Of a stretch of 64,000 nucleotides of DNA, positions 19,157-27,388 are shown one piece after another. The stretch comes from Spirulinaceae cyanobacterium SM2_1_0 (lineage in GTDB: Bacteria; Cyanobacteriota; Cyanobacteriia; Cyanobacteriales; Spirulinaceae). The position numbers were made by a program, and so were the translations under genes. Every line of letters starts with the position of its first letter. Within the stretch, counting starts at the first letter, position 1. A model generated the notes under the pieces. That model saw nothing but the letters and a program-made list of their open reading frames with translations. It was not told the DNA's origin and searched no databases. The stretch spans positions 1 to 64,000 of the forward strand of contig JAAUTY010000013.1 in NCBI GenBank assembly GCA_012031265.1. The letters run 5' to 3'.

Positions 19157-19855
19157 ATGTCTGCCAAGCTGCTGATCGTCGATACCGAAACAACGGGCAT
19201 CGATCCTGACCGCGATCGCGTGATTGAAGTCGCGGCGATCCTCTACTCGGTCGAGACCCGTAGCAGCTTGTACCAAATGTCGGCGCTGCTACCCGCTCGC
19301 GAAAATCGCGCCGTGCGCATCAACCGCATTGCCCCCGCCGCCCTGCAACAACTCTCACCCCAACTCGAACAACAATCCCTGGAGCTATTACAAGGTTTGG
19401 CACGTGAAGCCGACTATGCCGTCGCACATAATGCCGAGTTTGATCAGCAGTGGTTTGGGCTGGGTAAACTGCCGCTGCTGCGCGATCGCACGGGCGAGCC
19501 ATTGCCCTGGCTCTGTACGATGACAGATTTCACTTGGCCGCTGGCGAGCAAATCCAATGAGTCCCTGATTAACCTGGCGCTGTCCCATGGCATTGGCGTC
19601 AGCAGTGCCCACCGCGCCCTCACCGACTGCCAACTGATCGCTGCCCTGTTCGACCGCATCCCCGATTTATCAGGATTGCTGGAGCAGGCCTTGCAACCCC
19701 GCTACTGGTTCCAAGCCAGTGTCAGCTATCAGGAACGCCATCTGGCTAAGGAAGCAGGCTTCCGTTGGTACGCAGAGCGGCGCGCCTGGTTGGCAAAACT
19801 GACGGTTGCTGATACCCAAGCTTTGCCCTTTGCCGTGACACAAATTGATGATTGA
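19157..19855 (+). CDS. DNA polymerase III epsilon-type 3'-5' exonuclease
   Basis: The 232-aa protein has a DnaQ/DEDDh exonuclease fold: ExoI LIVDTETTGID, ExoII VAHNAEFDQQW and ExoIII SSAHRALTDC, so catalytic D, E, D, H and D are present. The C-terminal 50 residues (RYWFQASVSYQERHLAKEAG then FRWYAERRAW) form an extra small domain seen in cyanobacterial relatives. It could proofread replication or degrade other nucleic acids; it is not proven to be the replicative epsilon subunit. It follows mobA by 8 bp. Confidence 0.85.
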   Translation: MSAKLLIVDTETTGIDPDRDRVIEVAAILYSVETRSSLYQMSALLPARENRAVRINRIAPAALQQLSPQLEQQSLELLQGLAREADYAVAHNAEFDQQWFGLGKLPLLRDRTGEPLPWLCTMTDFTWPLASKSNESLINLALSHGIGVSSAHRALTDCQLIAALFDRIPDLSGLLEQALQPRYWFQASVSYQERHLAKEAGFRWYAERRAWLAKLTVADTQALPFAVTQIDD

Positions 19856-20037
19856 GGGCGCGATCGCTGGTTTTCATCGCTTAGCCAGCCAAAAACTGAG
19901 CAATTGGCAGCTAATTGCTGAGAATAGCTGAAAAACTCTTAGGCTGACCTCAGACTCACTTCAGCCTCAAGCAGGATGCTGTATTCAAGCGCAAAACACA
20001 AGCGCGAAACGTTCAACTAAATAGGAGAATATCCTTC

Positions 20038-20376
20038 ATGAACTTGAAACGGATTGCTGGTCTGGCTTTGATCCCGACGCTCAGCATCGGTGCGACGCTG
20101 GCTCTGCCCGAGGTAGCTCGCGCTGAACAAGAGCAAGTGGTGGCTCAGATGATGATGTTGCCGAGCGTCGAGGATTTGAGTGAGGCCGAGCTGCTCGAAG
20201 AGTTGATCAACCTGACTCGCCGCCAGCGGAATATCCTGCTCCAGTTGGAATCTTCGAGCAACTCTGAGGTGCGCGGCTTCGCCGAAAGCATGATGGGCGA
20301 CACGATGTCGATGCTCGAGCAAGCAGAGGCGACTGAACGCGCTTTCTTTGCGAATCGCATGGATTCGCGTCGTTAG
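20038..20376 (+). CDS. Small exported hypothetical protein
   Basis: The 112-aa protein is preceded by a strong AGGAGA ribosome site. A signal peptide (MNLKRIAGLALIPTLSIGAT, cleavage near ALPEVARA) directs it to the periplasm or thylakoid lumen. The mature part is an acidic helical protein (SVEDLSEAELLEELINLTRR; MLEQAEATERAFFANRM). No family is recognised. It is a monocistronic unit ended by the hairpin at 20428. Confidence 0.75.
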   Translation: MNLKRIAGLALIPTLSIGATLALPEVARAEQEQVVAQMMMLPSVEDLSEAELLEELINLTRRQRNILLQLESSSNSEVRGFAESMMGDTMSMLEQAEATERAFFANRMDSRR

Positions 20377-20427
20377 ACACCACCCATTCGCTGTTAACCA
20401 GTGACAGTCAGCTAGATACCCGAATTG

Positions 20428-20455
20428 AAAGCGATCGCCAAGCGGCGATCGCTTT
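20428..20455 (+). terminator. Bidirectional terminator containing HIP1
   Basis: A 12-bp perfect stem (20428-20439 with 20444-20455) has an AAGC loop and a T-run. Each arm contains the HIP1 octamer. It lies between the plus-strand small exported protein and the minus-strand gshB and could serve both. Confidence 0.88.
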
Positions 20456-20476
20456 TTTCACGATTGCCAATCGCCC

Positions 20477-21445
20477 TCACCCTTTCAGCTTAGCAGCCAC
20501 CCACGCCACAATCTGCTCACCCAGTGAAACCTGGCTGAGCCGGTCGATCTCACGAATGCCGGTCGGACTGGTCACATTCACTTCGGTCAGGTAACCACCG
20601 ATGACATCCAAACCCACAAAGTAAAGCCGATCCGCGCGCAGTCGGGGGGCAACGGTTGCACAGATTTCGCGATCGCGGTCGGTGATCGGTACGGCCGCCA
20701 CCCGCCCGCCCACCGCCATATTGCCACGAAACTCACGCCCCGTCGGGATGCGATTCACCGCTCCGATCGGCTCGCCATCGAGCAAAATAATCCGCTTATC
20801 GCCGTCTTTTGCCGCGGGGAGATACTGCTGCACCATCACCCACTCGTTGCCCCAGTGGGTGCTGATCTCCAGCAGCGAGTTGAGATTGCGATCGCCCGGT
20901 TCCAGAAATAAAATCCCCTCACCGCCTTTGCCATCCAGCGGCTTCAGCACCGCTGCCCCCTGCGCTTCGACAAACTCCAGGATCGTCGTCTTATCCTGCG
21001 TCACAATCGTCTGCGGGATGACACTTGGGAAATTGAGCGCATAGAGCTTTTCGTTGGCAGCCTGCAAGCTGCGGGGGTGGTTGATCACCAGCGTCTTGGT
21101 CGGGGTCAGCAAATCGAGCAACTGGGTAGCATAGATGTAGTTAATCGTCACAGGCGGGTCTTTGCGCATGAAGACGACATCCATCGCCGCCAGCGACTGC
21201 CAACCGCCCGTACCCACCTCATACCAGGGATCAGCCGCCAGCCAGTGCCCATCGCCGAGAGTCACGGGGATGACTGTGACCGGCTGGAGTTGTGCCCAAA
21301 CTTGACCATCACGGGCGCTCAACTGCTCCACCTGCGTCACCCACAACTGATGCCCCGCTTGCTGTGCGGCTTCCATGATCGCCACGCTACTGTCATGACC
21401 GGCATCGAGTTTAGCGAGCGGATCGAGGATAAAAGCAAAGTTCAC
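20477..21445 (-). CDS. gshB: Glutathione synthetase
   Basis: GshB joins gamma-glutamylcysteine and glycine with ATP, the last step of glutathione synthesis. The ATP-grasp features AVLKPLDGKGGEGILFLEPG, RIILLDGEPIGAVNRIP, REFRGNMAVGGRV and LTEVNVTSPTGIREIDR are complete, and the length (322 aa) is normal. It lies 169 bp downstream of grxC on the same strand; the pair is a logical glutathione unit. Confidence 0.95.
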   Translation of the reverse strand: MNFAFILDPLAKLDAGHDSSVAIMEAAQQAGHQLWVTQVEQLSARDGQVWAQLQPVTVIPVTLGDGHWLAADPWYEVGTGGWQSLAAMDVVFMRKDPPVTINYIYATQLLDLLTPTKTLVINHPRSLQAANEKLYALNFPSVIPQTIVTQDKTTILEFVEAQGAAVLKPLDGKGGEGILFLEPGDRNLNSLLEISTHWGNEWVMVQQYLPAAKDGDKRIILLDGEPIGAVNRIPTGREFRGNMAVGGRVAAVPITDRDREICATVAPRLRADRLYFVGLDVIGGYLTEVNVTSPTGIREIDRLSQVSLGEQIVAWVAAKLKG

Positions 21446-21614
21446 GAGGGTTGGGGGTTGAGGATGGGGAATTCAGCGTTGATCAAGACGGAGGCCTAAA
21501 TCAAGATTAGTCGCCGCTACGGTGTAGTCACAGCAAGCAAATCGGTGCGATCGCGGTGAGCGACGGATCACAACAAACGCAGACATCGATTCACTCCGAT
21601 TCACAAGACCGCAA

Positions 21615-21884
21615 CTAGGCGGCTTGCTCGGCGAGCAGGGGATCGAGTTGATCCGCCGCATCCAGATCGTGGAGGTCGTCACAGCCGCCGATGTGTTGGT
21701 CGTTGATGAAGATCTGCGGCAGCGATCGCCGACCGTTGGCCCGTTCCATCATCACTGCCCGCGCCTCTTCATCGCCGTCGATGATGTATTCCTGATAGTC
21801 CACGCCCTTGCTGTCGAGTAATCCTTTGGCGCGGATGCAGAATGGGCAGCGACTCCAGACATAGATTTCAACGTTAGCAGCCAT
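21615..21884 (-). CDS. grxC: Glutaredoxin 3
   Basis: The 89-aa glutathione-dependent oxidoreductase has a CPFC active site (residues 13-16, WSRCPFCIRAKGLL), the cis-proline motif RSLPQIFIND and the glutathione-binding GGCDDLHDLDA. It reduces protein disulfides and glutathione mixed disulfides in the cytosol. It lies directly upstream of gshB. Confidence 0.95.
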   Translation of the reverse strand: MAANVEIYVWSRCPFCIRAKGLLDSKGVDYQEYIIDGDEEARAVMMERANGRRSLPQIFINDQHIGGCDDLHDLDAADQLDPLLAEQAA

Positions 21885-21952
21885 AGCTCAGCAGCAAATT
21901 GTTAAGGATTATGTCAAGTTTAGCGGAGATTGCCAGCCATCACACGCCGAGC

Positions 21953-23836
21953 CTAGACTCCCGCTTGAGGCAAGGTGAAATAGAAGGTGCTGCCGACACC
22001 CAATTGACTCTCAGCCCAAATGCGGCCGTTGTGGCGGTCGATAATTTGCTGACAAATGGTGAGTCCGAGGCCGGAGCCGCCTCGCTGGCGGGAGTCTGAG
22101 GGATCTACTTGCTGGAAGCGTTCAAAAATCACGGCGAGCTTGTCGTCGGGAATACCAGTACCGCGATCGCTCACCGCAAAGATCACATTACTCTCTGAAC
22201 CTTTGGTCACAGCGATCGCGATCGTCTCACCCAGCGGCGAGAAGGAAATCGCGTTGTTGAGCAAATTGACCAAAACCTGCACAATCAGCTCCGCATCAGC
22301 CCAAACCGAAATATCCGTAACCTGCCGCGTATCTACAGCAACCTGGGCGAGGTTTGCCAATGGTTGGATGGTCTCTAGGGCGGAGGTGAGCAGTTGTTGC
22401 GTTGAACAAATCCGCGGCTTGACAGTCAACTTGCCACTTTGCAGACGTTCTAGCGAGAGGATGTTGTCGATCAGTTTCCGGAGGCGATCGCTATTACGGA
22501 GGGCGATCGCCAGCATATTGTTGCCTTGGGGCGAGAGTAGATCGACGCGCCCGCTGTTGAGTAGTTGCAGCGCCCCATAGATCGCGGTCATCGGCGTACG
22601 CAGTTCGTGACTGACGATCGAGATGAATTCATCCTTCATCTGCTCGATCGCCTGACGCTCTGTGATGTCCTCAGCGATGCCAACATGGCGGAGGACGCGA
22701 CCAGCCTCGTCTTGCACTGGAAATGAACGCGCAAAAATCCAGCGCTGGCTGCCATCAGGACGTTGGATGCGGTAGCGCATCTGTACGGCGCGACCGGCGC
22801 GCATTCGTACCAGCATCCGCAGGGCTTGTGGACGATCCGCCGGGACAATCGATTCTAGCCAACTCTCTGGGTAGGCGTAGAGGTCTTGGCAGCGGCGCTG
22901 CCAGATCTTTTCATAACCGAGGCTGATGTAGAGCAGTAGGCGGAGATCCGCGGAGCCGATGTAGAAAACTTGCTCGACGCTCGTGGCCAATTCCTGGAAA
23001 CGCTCTTCGCTCCGTCGCAGTGCCAGTTCGTTTTTTTTGCGCTCGGTGATGTCCTTGACAGCACCGGCAAAACGCACGATCTGACCATCGGCATCGCGGA
23101 TCGCAAAGGCGCGATCCAACACCCAACGCTGGCTGCCATTGGGCTGAATAATTCGATACTCTTCACAAAACGGCTTACCTTGTGCCCTCGCTTTGGCGGC
23201 GGTGATGACGCGATCGCGATCTTGAGAATGGATCGAATTGACCCAGGATTCAGGACACTGGTAGAGGTTGGCACAGCTACGATCCCACAGTCGCTCATAG
23301 GCAGGGCTGATATAAAATATCTGGCTAAAATCGGCGGCGACCAGGTAGAAAATATCAGGGATCGCTTCCACCAGTTCACGAAAATAGGTCGTTGTGCCCA
23401 GATTGTTGTCGTCAATTGCCGGGAATGCGGTTGGTGCAACAGATTCTATCGTCCGGCTAGTGTCGGGATCGTCGAGGAGGCGATCGCGGCTCAATACTCC
23501 ATAGAGCTGTCCGGCCTCGTCTAGAAGGACTAGATAGCGTGTCTGGTGCTGACGGTAGAGCGCGAGCAGCGCAGGCAGCACCGGCAAATCCAAATCGTGA
23601 AAATGGCAAGGACGGGCAGTGCTCGCCAGTGTCGCTGTGGTATCCAGCCCAGCGAGCGCTTCATAGGCCGTGAGCAGGCCGACGACCTGCTGAGAGCCGC
23701 TCGCCAGGACATACTCTGCCTTGGCGGTGCGTAGGCTGGTGATTGCCTCTGTCACGGATGCTGTAGCCGGTAGGGTCAGCGGCTGCCGATCCACGAGCGC
23801 GAGTAATGGATTTTGGGCGATAGTAGGCAATTGCAT
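21953..23836 (-). CDS. CBS/PAS-domain sensor histidine kinase
   Basis: The 627-aa soluble hybrid sensor starts at the ATG at 23836 (MQLPTIAQNP). Domains in order are two CBS motifs (about 15-125), PAS/PAC 1 (about 150-275, ending FAGAVKDITERK), PAS/PAC 2 (about 280-400, ending HVGIAEDITERQ), HisKA with the phospho-acceptor His in SIVSHELRTP, and HATPase with NLLNNAISFSP, DRGTGIP and GGSGLGLTI. No transmembrane helices are seen, so it senses a cytosolic ligand; CBS pairs often bind adenosyl groups. No response regulator is adjacent. Confidence 0.9.
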   Translation of the reverse strand: MQLPTIAQNPLLALVDRQPLTLPATASVTEAITSLRTAKAEYVLASGSQQVVGLLTAYEALAGLDTTATLASTARPCHFHDLDLPVLPALLALYRQHQTRYLVLLDEAGQLYGVLSRDRLLDDPDTSRTIESVAPTAFPAIDDNNLGTTTYFRELVEAIPDIFYLVAADFSQIFYISPAYERLWDRSCANLYQCPESWVNSIHSQDRDRVITAAKARAQGKPFCEEYRIIQPNGSQRWVLDRAFAIRDADGQIVRFAGAVKDITERKKNELALRRSEERFQELATSVEQVFYIGSADLRLLLYISLGYEKIWQRRCQDLYAYPESWLESIVPADRPQALRMLVRMRAGRAVQMRYRIQRPDGSQRWIFARSFPVQDEAGRVLRHVGIAEDITERQAIEQMKDEFISIVSHELRTPMTAIYGALQLLNSGRVDLLSPQGNNMLAIALRNSDRLRKLIDNILSLERLQSGKLTVKPRICSTQQLLTSALETIQPLANLAQVAVDTRQVTDISVWADAELIVQVLVNLLNNAISFSPLGETIAIAVTKGSESNVIFAVSDRGTGIPDDKLAVIFERFQQVDPSDSRQRGGSGLGLTICQQIIDRHNGRIWAESQLGVGSTFYFTLPQAGV

Positions 23837-23945
23837 CGATCTATTCAAACTTTGACTAATGAATTGACGTCATCCATGCAAGCTGGTCTCAACTGCCCGT
23901 GACTGGAAATCTTGGCTGGTTGCTGGTTGGTCGTGGTTGACAACG

Positions 23946-25040
23946 CTATTGCCCCAAGAACGCGCCGGTAGGTGTGATGTAGCGCCAGCGATCGCCCAGG
24001 CGGACCCGCGCCCGCCCTTCGCGAAAGGGGCCGGCTTCATCGAACTGAGGCAGGATGGTGATTTGCCCTGCCGGATCGATATACCCCCAGCGGTTCTCGA
24101 CCTGGACAGCCGCCAGCCCTTCCGAAAAATCGCTAGCGAAGCGGTATTGCAGGGCGATCGCCACCTCACCAGCGGGATTGATGTAGCCCCAGTTTTGGCC
24201 GCGCCGCACTAGGGCGCGATCGCTGTCAAAATCGGCGGCCCAATCAAAGCCACTAGCGGCGATCCGTTGCCCGTCGCGATCGATAAAATTCCAGCTCGCT
24301 CCCTGGCGTACCCGAGCGCGCCCGCCCGCGAACTGGAACGCGCCGTCGAACTGGAGCGGGATGGCGATCGCGCCAGTTTTGTTGATGTAGCCTTGTTGTT
24401 GGTCGCGCTGTACTTGGGCGAGTCCTTCCGAAAAACCGAGTGTGCTATCGAAGCTCGGCGGGATCACCCAGGCACCGGCTTTGTCCACGTAGCCAAACTT
24501 GCCAGCCGCGCGCACGGGGGCGAGTCCTTCCGCAAAGGAACCAGCAGACTCGTATTGCAGGGCGATCGCATATTCCCCAGCTTGATCGATGTAGCCGTTG
24601 CGCTCGTTGACCCGGACGTGCGCTAGCCCTTCGCTGAAACTACCGCCACTACTAAAACGGGGGGGAATGGTAATGTTGCCGGTTTTGTCGATATAGCCGT
24701 AGAGGTCGTTGAGCCGCAGCAGCGCCAGCCCTTCCGAAAAGGAAGCGACGCCGGAGTGACCGTCTAGATCCGGCCGCAGCGCAATCTCGCCTTCGCGGTC
24801 GATGTAGACGTATTGGTTTTGAACCTGTACCAGCGCCAGCCCTTCCGAAAAATCGGCGGCGGTCTGGAACTCACCGCGCTCGACCGCCATCGCGAGCGCG
24901 TCGTAAACTTTGTAGCCGAGATTAGAATGGGTCACAGCAATTGATTGCGAGTTCACGGTCAGGGTGCGATCGCCGCAGGCTGCCAAACTCGCGACCAATA
25001 TCACCCCTGCACCGATATTTGCCATGGTTGATTTAATCAT
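23946..25040 (-). CDS. WG-repeat lipoprotein
   Basis: The 364-aa protein starts at the ATG at 25040 and has a lipoprotein signal peptide with lipobox LAAC at residues 19-22. The rest is about nine copies of a WG-type unit of about 35 residues (YGYIDKTGNITIPPRF, FSEGLAHVRVNE and similar), expected to form a beta-propeller or solenoid. The repeat is visible in the DNA as well. Such proteins sit at the cell surface or in the periplasm, and their partners are unknown. The neighbouring histidine kinase is on the same strand 109 bp downstream. The longer frame to 25154 lacks the signal. Confidence 0.87.
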   Translation of the reverse strand: MIKSTMANIGAGVILVASLAACGDRTLTVNSQSIAVTHSNLGYKVYDALAMAVERGEFQTAADFSEGLALVQVQNQYVYIDREGEIALRPDLDGHSGVASFSEGLALLRLNDLYGYIDKTGNITIPPRFSSGGSFSEGLAHVRVNERNGYIDQAGEYAIALQYESAGSFAEGLAPVRAAGKFGYVDKAGAWVIPPSFDSTLGFSEGLAQVQRDQQQGYINKTGAIAIPLQFDGAFQFAGGRARVRQGASWNFIDRDGQRIAASGFDWAADFDSDRALVRRGQNWGYINPAGEVAIALQYRFASDFSEGLAAVQVENRWGYIDPAGQITILPQFDEAGPFREGRARVRLGDRWRYITPTGAFLGQ

Positions 25041-25262
25041 GCAGTGACCCAACTTCCATTCAATCATTCCAGCCGCTTTTGATGCTTCCTTTAGCCTAAT
25101 GGCTGTCATGGGGTGAGTCTGGGGATGATTCGCGCCGAAACTCGCTGAAATCAACGCTTTCCGTTATTCATGACGGCAATATTGCGCCCGGCTTCTACAG
25201 ATTTTCTTCAGCAAAAGTCATGAATAATGCCACCGTGGTTGCAACCATAGCCGCCGGTTTTG

Positions 25263-25874
25263 CTAACGGCTGAGGTGGTAGGCCCAGAGCATACAGCGAG
25301 CGGAGATTGCGAGTAATATTGCCAGGAGGCAGCCGCTGCGCCAGGTCAATGAGCGCGGCGATCGCCAAAAATACAGCCCATAACTCCAAGGCAATAAAAC
25401 GCCGAGTTCTAGTGCCAGATTGTTGTACAGGTAGCGATTGGCGATACTCAGTTTGCCCGCGCTGGGTAGCAGACCGAAGGGGAGTTTGACCAAAAGATTG
25501 GTCAAGGGCCAAGCCAATGGCAGCGCCGTGACCCCGACCAGCAGATCGAGGGCGAGGTGTGAGAAACCGGCGAGGCTGGCTTGCAGTCCGGACTGGGCGA
25601 GTGGCGATCGCCGCAGACCGCGCCAGTGCAGCCAGAGCACGGTCAACGCGGGCAGGAGCTGACAACTCAGCAGGGCGTGGGTAATCCGCAAACCCTGATG
25701 GTGGCGGGGATGTAGTCCAGGGATGAGGTAATCAAAGTCGGGGGCGATCGCGATCACGAGCAGCCACAGCAGCCAGAGTCGGCGATCGCGACGCGCCGAC
25801 CCAGACTGAGCGGCGGATTGCCAAGTCACTTGCACCGTCCAACCCGCTAGCAGATGACCGACGATCGATGACAT
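25263..25874 (-). CDS. YdjM-like membrane-bound metal-dependent hydrolase
   Basis: The protein is 203 aa from the ATG at 25874 (MSSIVGHLLAGW). It has several membrane helices and the conserved polar motifs GHLLAGW, APDFDYLIPG, HHQGLRITHAL and HLALDLL, matching the DUF457/YdjM family of putative membrane hydrolases. The histidines and aspartates would form a metal site at the membrane face. No substrate is known for the family in cyanobacteria. It is divergent from menC. Confidence 0.78.
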   Translation of the reverse strand: MSSIVGHLLAGWTVQVTWQSAAQSGSARRDRRLWLLWLLVIAIAPDFDYLIPGLHPRHHQGLRITHALLSCQLLPALTVLWLHWRGLRRSPLAQSGLQASLAGFSHLALDLLVGVTALPLAWPLTNLLVKLPFGLLPSAGKLSIANRYLYNNLALELGVLLPWSYGLYFWRSPRSLTWRSGCLLAILLAISARCMLWAYHLSR

Positions 25875-25983
25875 CCAGTACACTCCAGTCGTAGCGGCGA
25901 TCGCCACTACGACCGCTCCCCACTAAACTAGCGCCGCCAGCGCTAGACTGCCCCCAGCCCTCACGCGATCGCAGCCTAGCACG

Positions 25984-26925
25984 ATGGACGACTCCGCCTG
26001 CTACCAACTCCACCTCGCGCCTTACCAGCATCGCTTCCGGACACCGCTGCGGACGGCGCGAGGTGGGTGGTACACCCGCCAGGGCTTGCTGGTGAAATTG
26101 ACGGCGCGCTCTGGAGCCAGTGGTTGGGGTGAGATCGCGCCGTTGCCAGCCTTTGGCTCCGAGACATTGGCGCAAGCGCAGCACTTTTGCGCGCAATTGG
26201 GCCGGACGGTGAGCGCGGCGCAGATTGTAGCGATTCCAGACACCTTACCAGCCTGCCAGTTTGGCTTCGAGTCCGCTGAGGCTGACTTGCACGGGGCGAT
26301 CGCTTCTCCAGATCCCCCCCAATCCTCGATCGCCAAGCTGCTCCCTGCTGGTGCGGCCGCTCTCACCGCCTGGGAACCCGCTTGGCAACAAGGTCATCGC
26401 AGCTTCAAGTGGAAAGTTGGTGTGCTGCCATGGGTGGATGAATGGGCACTGCTACGCGAGTTGACCGCCGCCCTGCCGCCCGCCGCCCGCCTGCGCCTGG
26501 ATGCCAATGCCAGCCTGGAGCTGACCGCTGCTGAGCAGTGGTTACAAAAGACGGCCGAGTTGACCGCAGTGGAGTTTCTCGAGCAGCCTCTGCCCCCGAC
26601 TGAGCTAGCGGCGTTGCTGACGCTCAGCCAGCGCTATCCGACGCCGCTGGCGCTCGACGAGTCGGTGGCGACGCTCACTCAGCTTGCAGATTGTTACCAG
26701 CGGGGATGGCGGGGCATCGTGGTCATCAAACCGGCGATCGCGGGTTCCCCGCGTCGCCTGCGCCAGTTCTGTCGGCAGCATTCGCTCGATGCCGTTTTCT
26801 CCTCGGTGTTTGAAACGAAGGTAGGTCGGCGAGCGGCGATCGCCCTGGCAGCGGAGCTGGCAAATCCGCAACGGGCACTGGGCTTTGGTGTCGAGACTTG
26901 TGATGTGCCACCCGGAAGTTGCTGA
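25984..26925 (+). CDS. menC: o-Succinylbenzoate synthase
   Basis: MenC dehydrates SHCHC to o-succinylbenzoate in phylloquinone (vitamin K1) synthesis for photosystem I. It belongs to the enolase superfamily: catalytic Lys in FKWKVG, metal ligands in RLDANASLEL, EFLEQPLPP and LALDESVATL, second Lys in VVIKPAIAGS, and C-terminal ALGFGVETC. The 313-aa length is typical. Confidence 0.92.
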   Translation: MDDSACYQLHLAPYQHRFRTPLRTARGGWYTRQGLLVKLTARSGASGWGEIAPLPAFGSETLAQAQHFCAQLGRTVSAAQIVAIPDTLPACQFGFESAEADLHGAIASPDPPQSSIAKLLPAGAAALTAWEPAWQQGHRSFKWKVGVLPWVDEWALLRELTAALPPAARLRLDANASLELTAAEQWLQKTAELTAVEFLEQPLPPTELAALLTLSQRYPTPLALDESVATLTQLADCYQRGWRGIVVIKPAIAGSPRRLRQFCRQHSLDAVFSSVFETKVGRRAAIALAAELANPQRALGFGVETCDVPPGSC

Positions 26926-27000
26926 AACCTTTGCGGAGTCCGGGATTTCAACCCAGGCGCAGTTGGGAGGCTGCCACCAGGCCAATTTTTGGGTCGCCTC

Positions 27001-27029
27001 TTGACGATCAGCAAATATCTACGTTATCT
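27001..27029 (+). promoter_or_regulatory. Promoter of tRNA-Ala
   Basis: TTGACG at 27001-27006 and TTATCT at 27024-27029 are separated by 17 bases. This places a transcript start about 10 bases before the tRNA at 27047. Confidence 0.6.
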
Positions 27030-27046
27030 TGATGAGCGCACTTCGC

Positions 27047-27119
27047 GGGGTTATAGCTCAGTTGGTAGAGCACCTCAATGGCATTGAGGGGGTCTGCGGT
27101 TCGAATCCGCATAGCTCCA
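27047..27119 (+). tRNA. tRNA-Ala (anticodon GGC)
   Basis: The 73-nt cloverleaf has a 7-bp acceptor stem, a D arm with GTTGGTAGAG, anticodon stem CCTCA/TGAGG with loop ATGGCAT (anticodon GGC), and a T arm with GGTTCGAATCC. The CCA tail is not encoded. A hairpin terminator follows immediately. Confidence 0.97.
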
Positions 27120-27128
27120 TAACATTTC

Positions 27129-27166
27129 AAAGCCCGGAACCTGACAGCCACAGGGTTCCGGGCTTT
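27129..27166 (+). terminator. Terminator of tRNA-Ala
   Basis: A 13-bp perfect stem (27129-27141 with 27154-27166) has a 12-base loop; the arms end in AAA and TTT. Confidence 0.85.
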
Positions 27167-27388
27167 ATAGTTTAGACGTACTCGATGGAGCCGGGCATCT
27201 CTGGCTATGGGATAAGGTGCAGTGATGCTCAGATGCCGGATGAGCATCAGTACCGGAATATTGCCTGATCGGGTGCATTGGTAACAAAACTGACGCCGCC
27301 TGATCCTAATCGCCCAGAACTGTGACCAACGTTAATGCCGCTCCTGACGGCATCGGCTAAAGACTCTGGGCAAAGACTGTCAGTCTTT

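Noticed and set aside
25195-25665. A 156-codon frame overlapping the YdjM-like gene
   Set aside because: Low-complexity Arg/Pro/Ala-rich product read out of frame across the membrane protein gene; no conserved motif.
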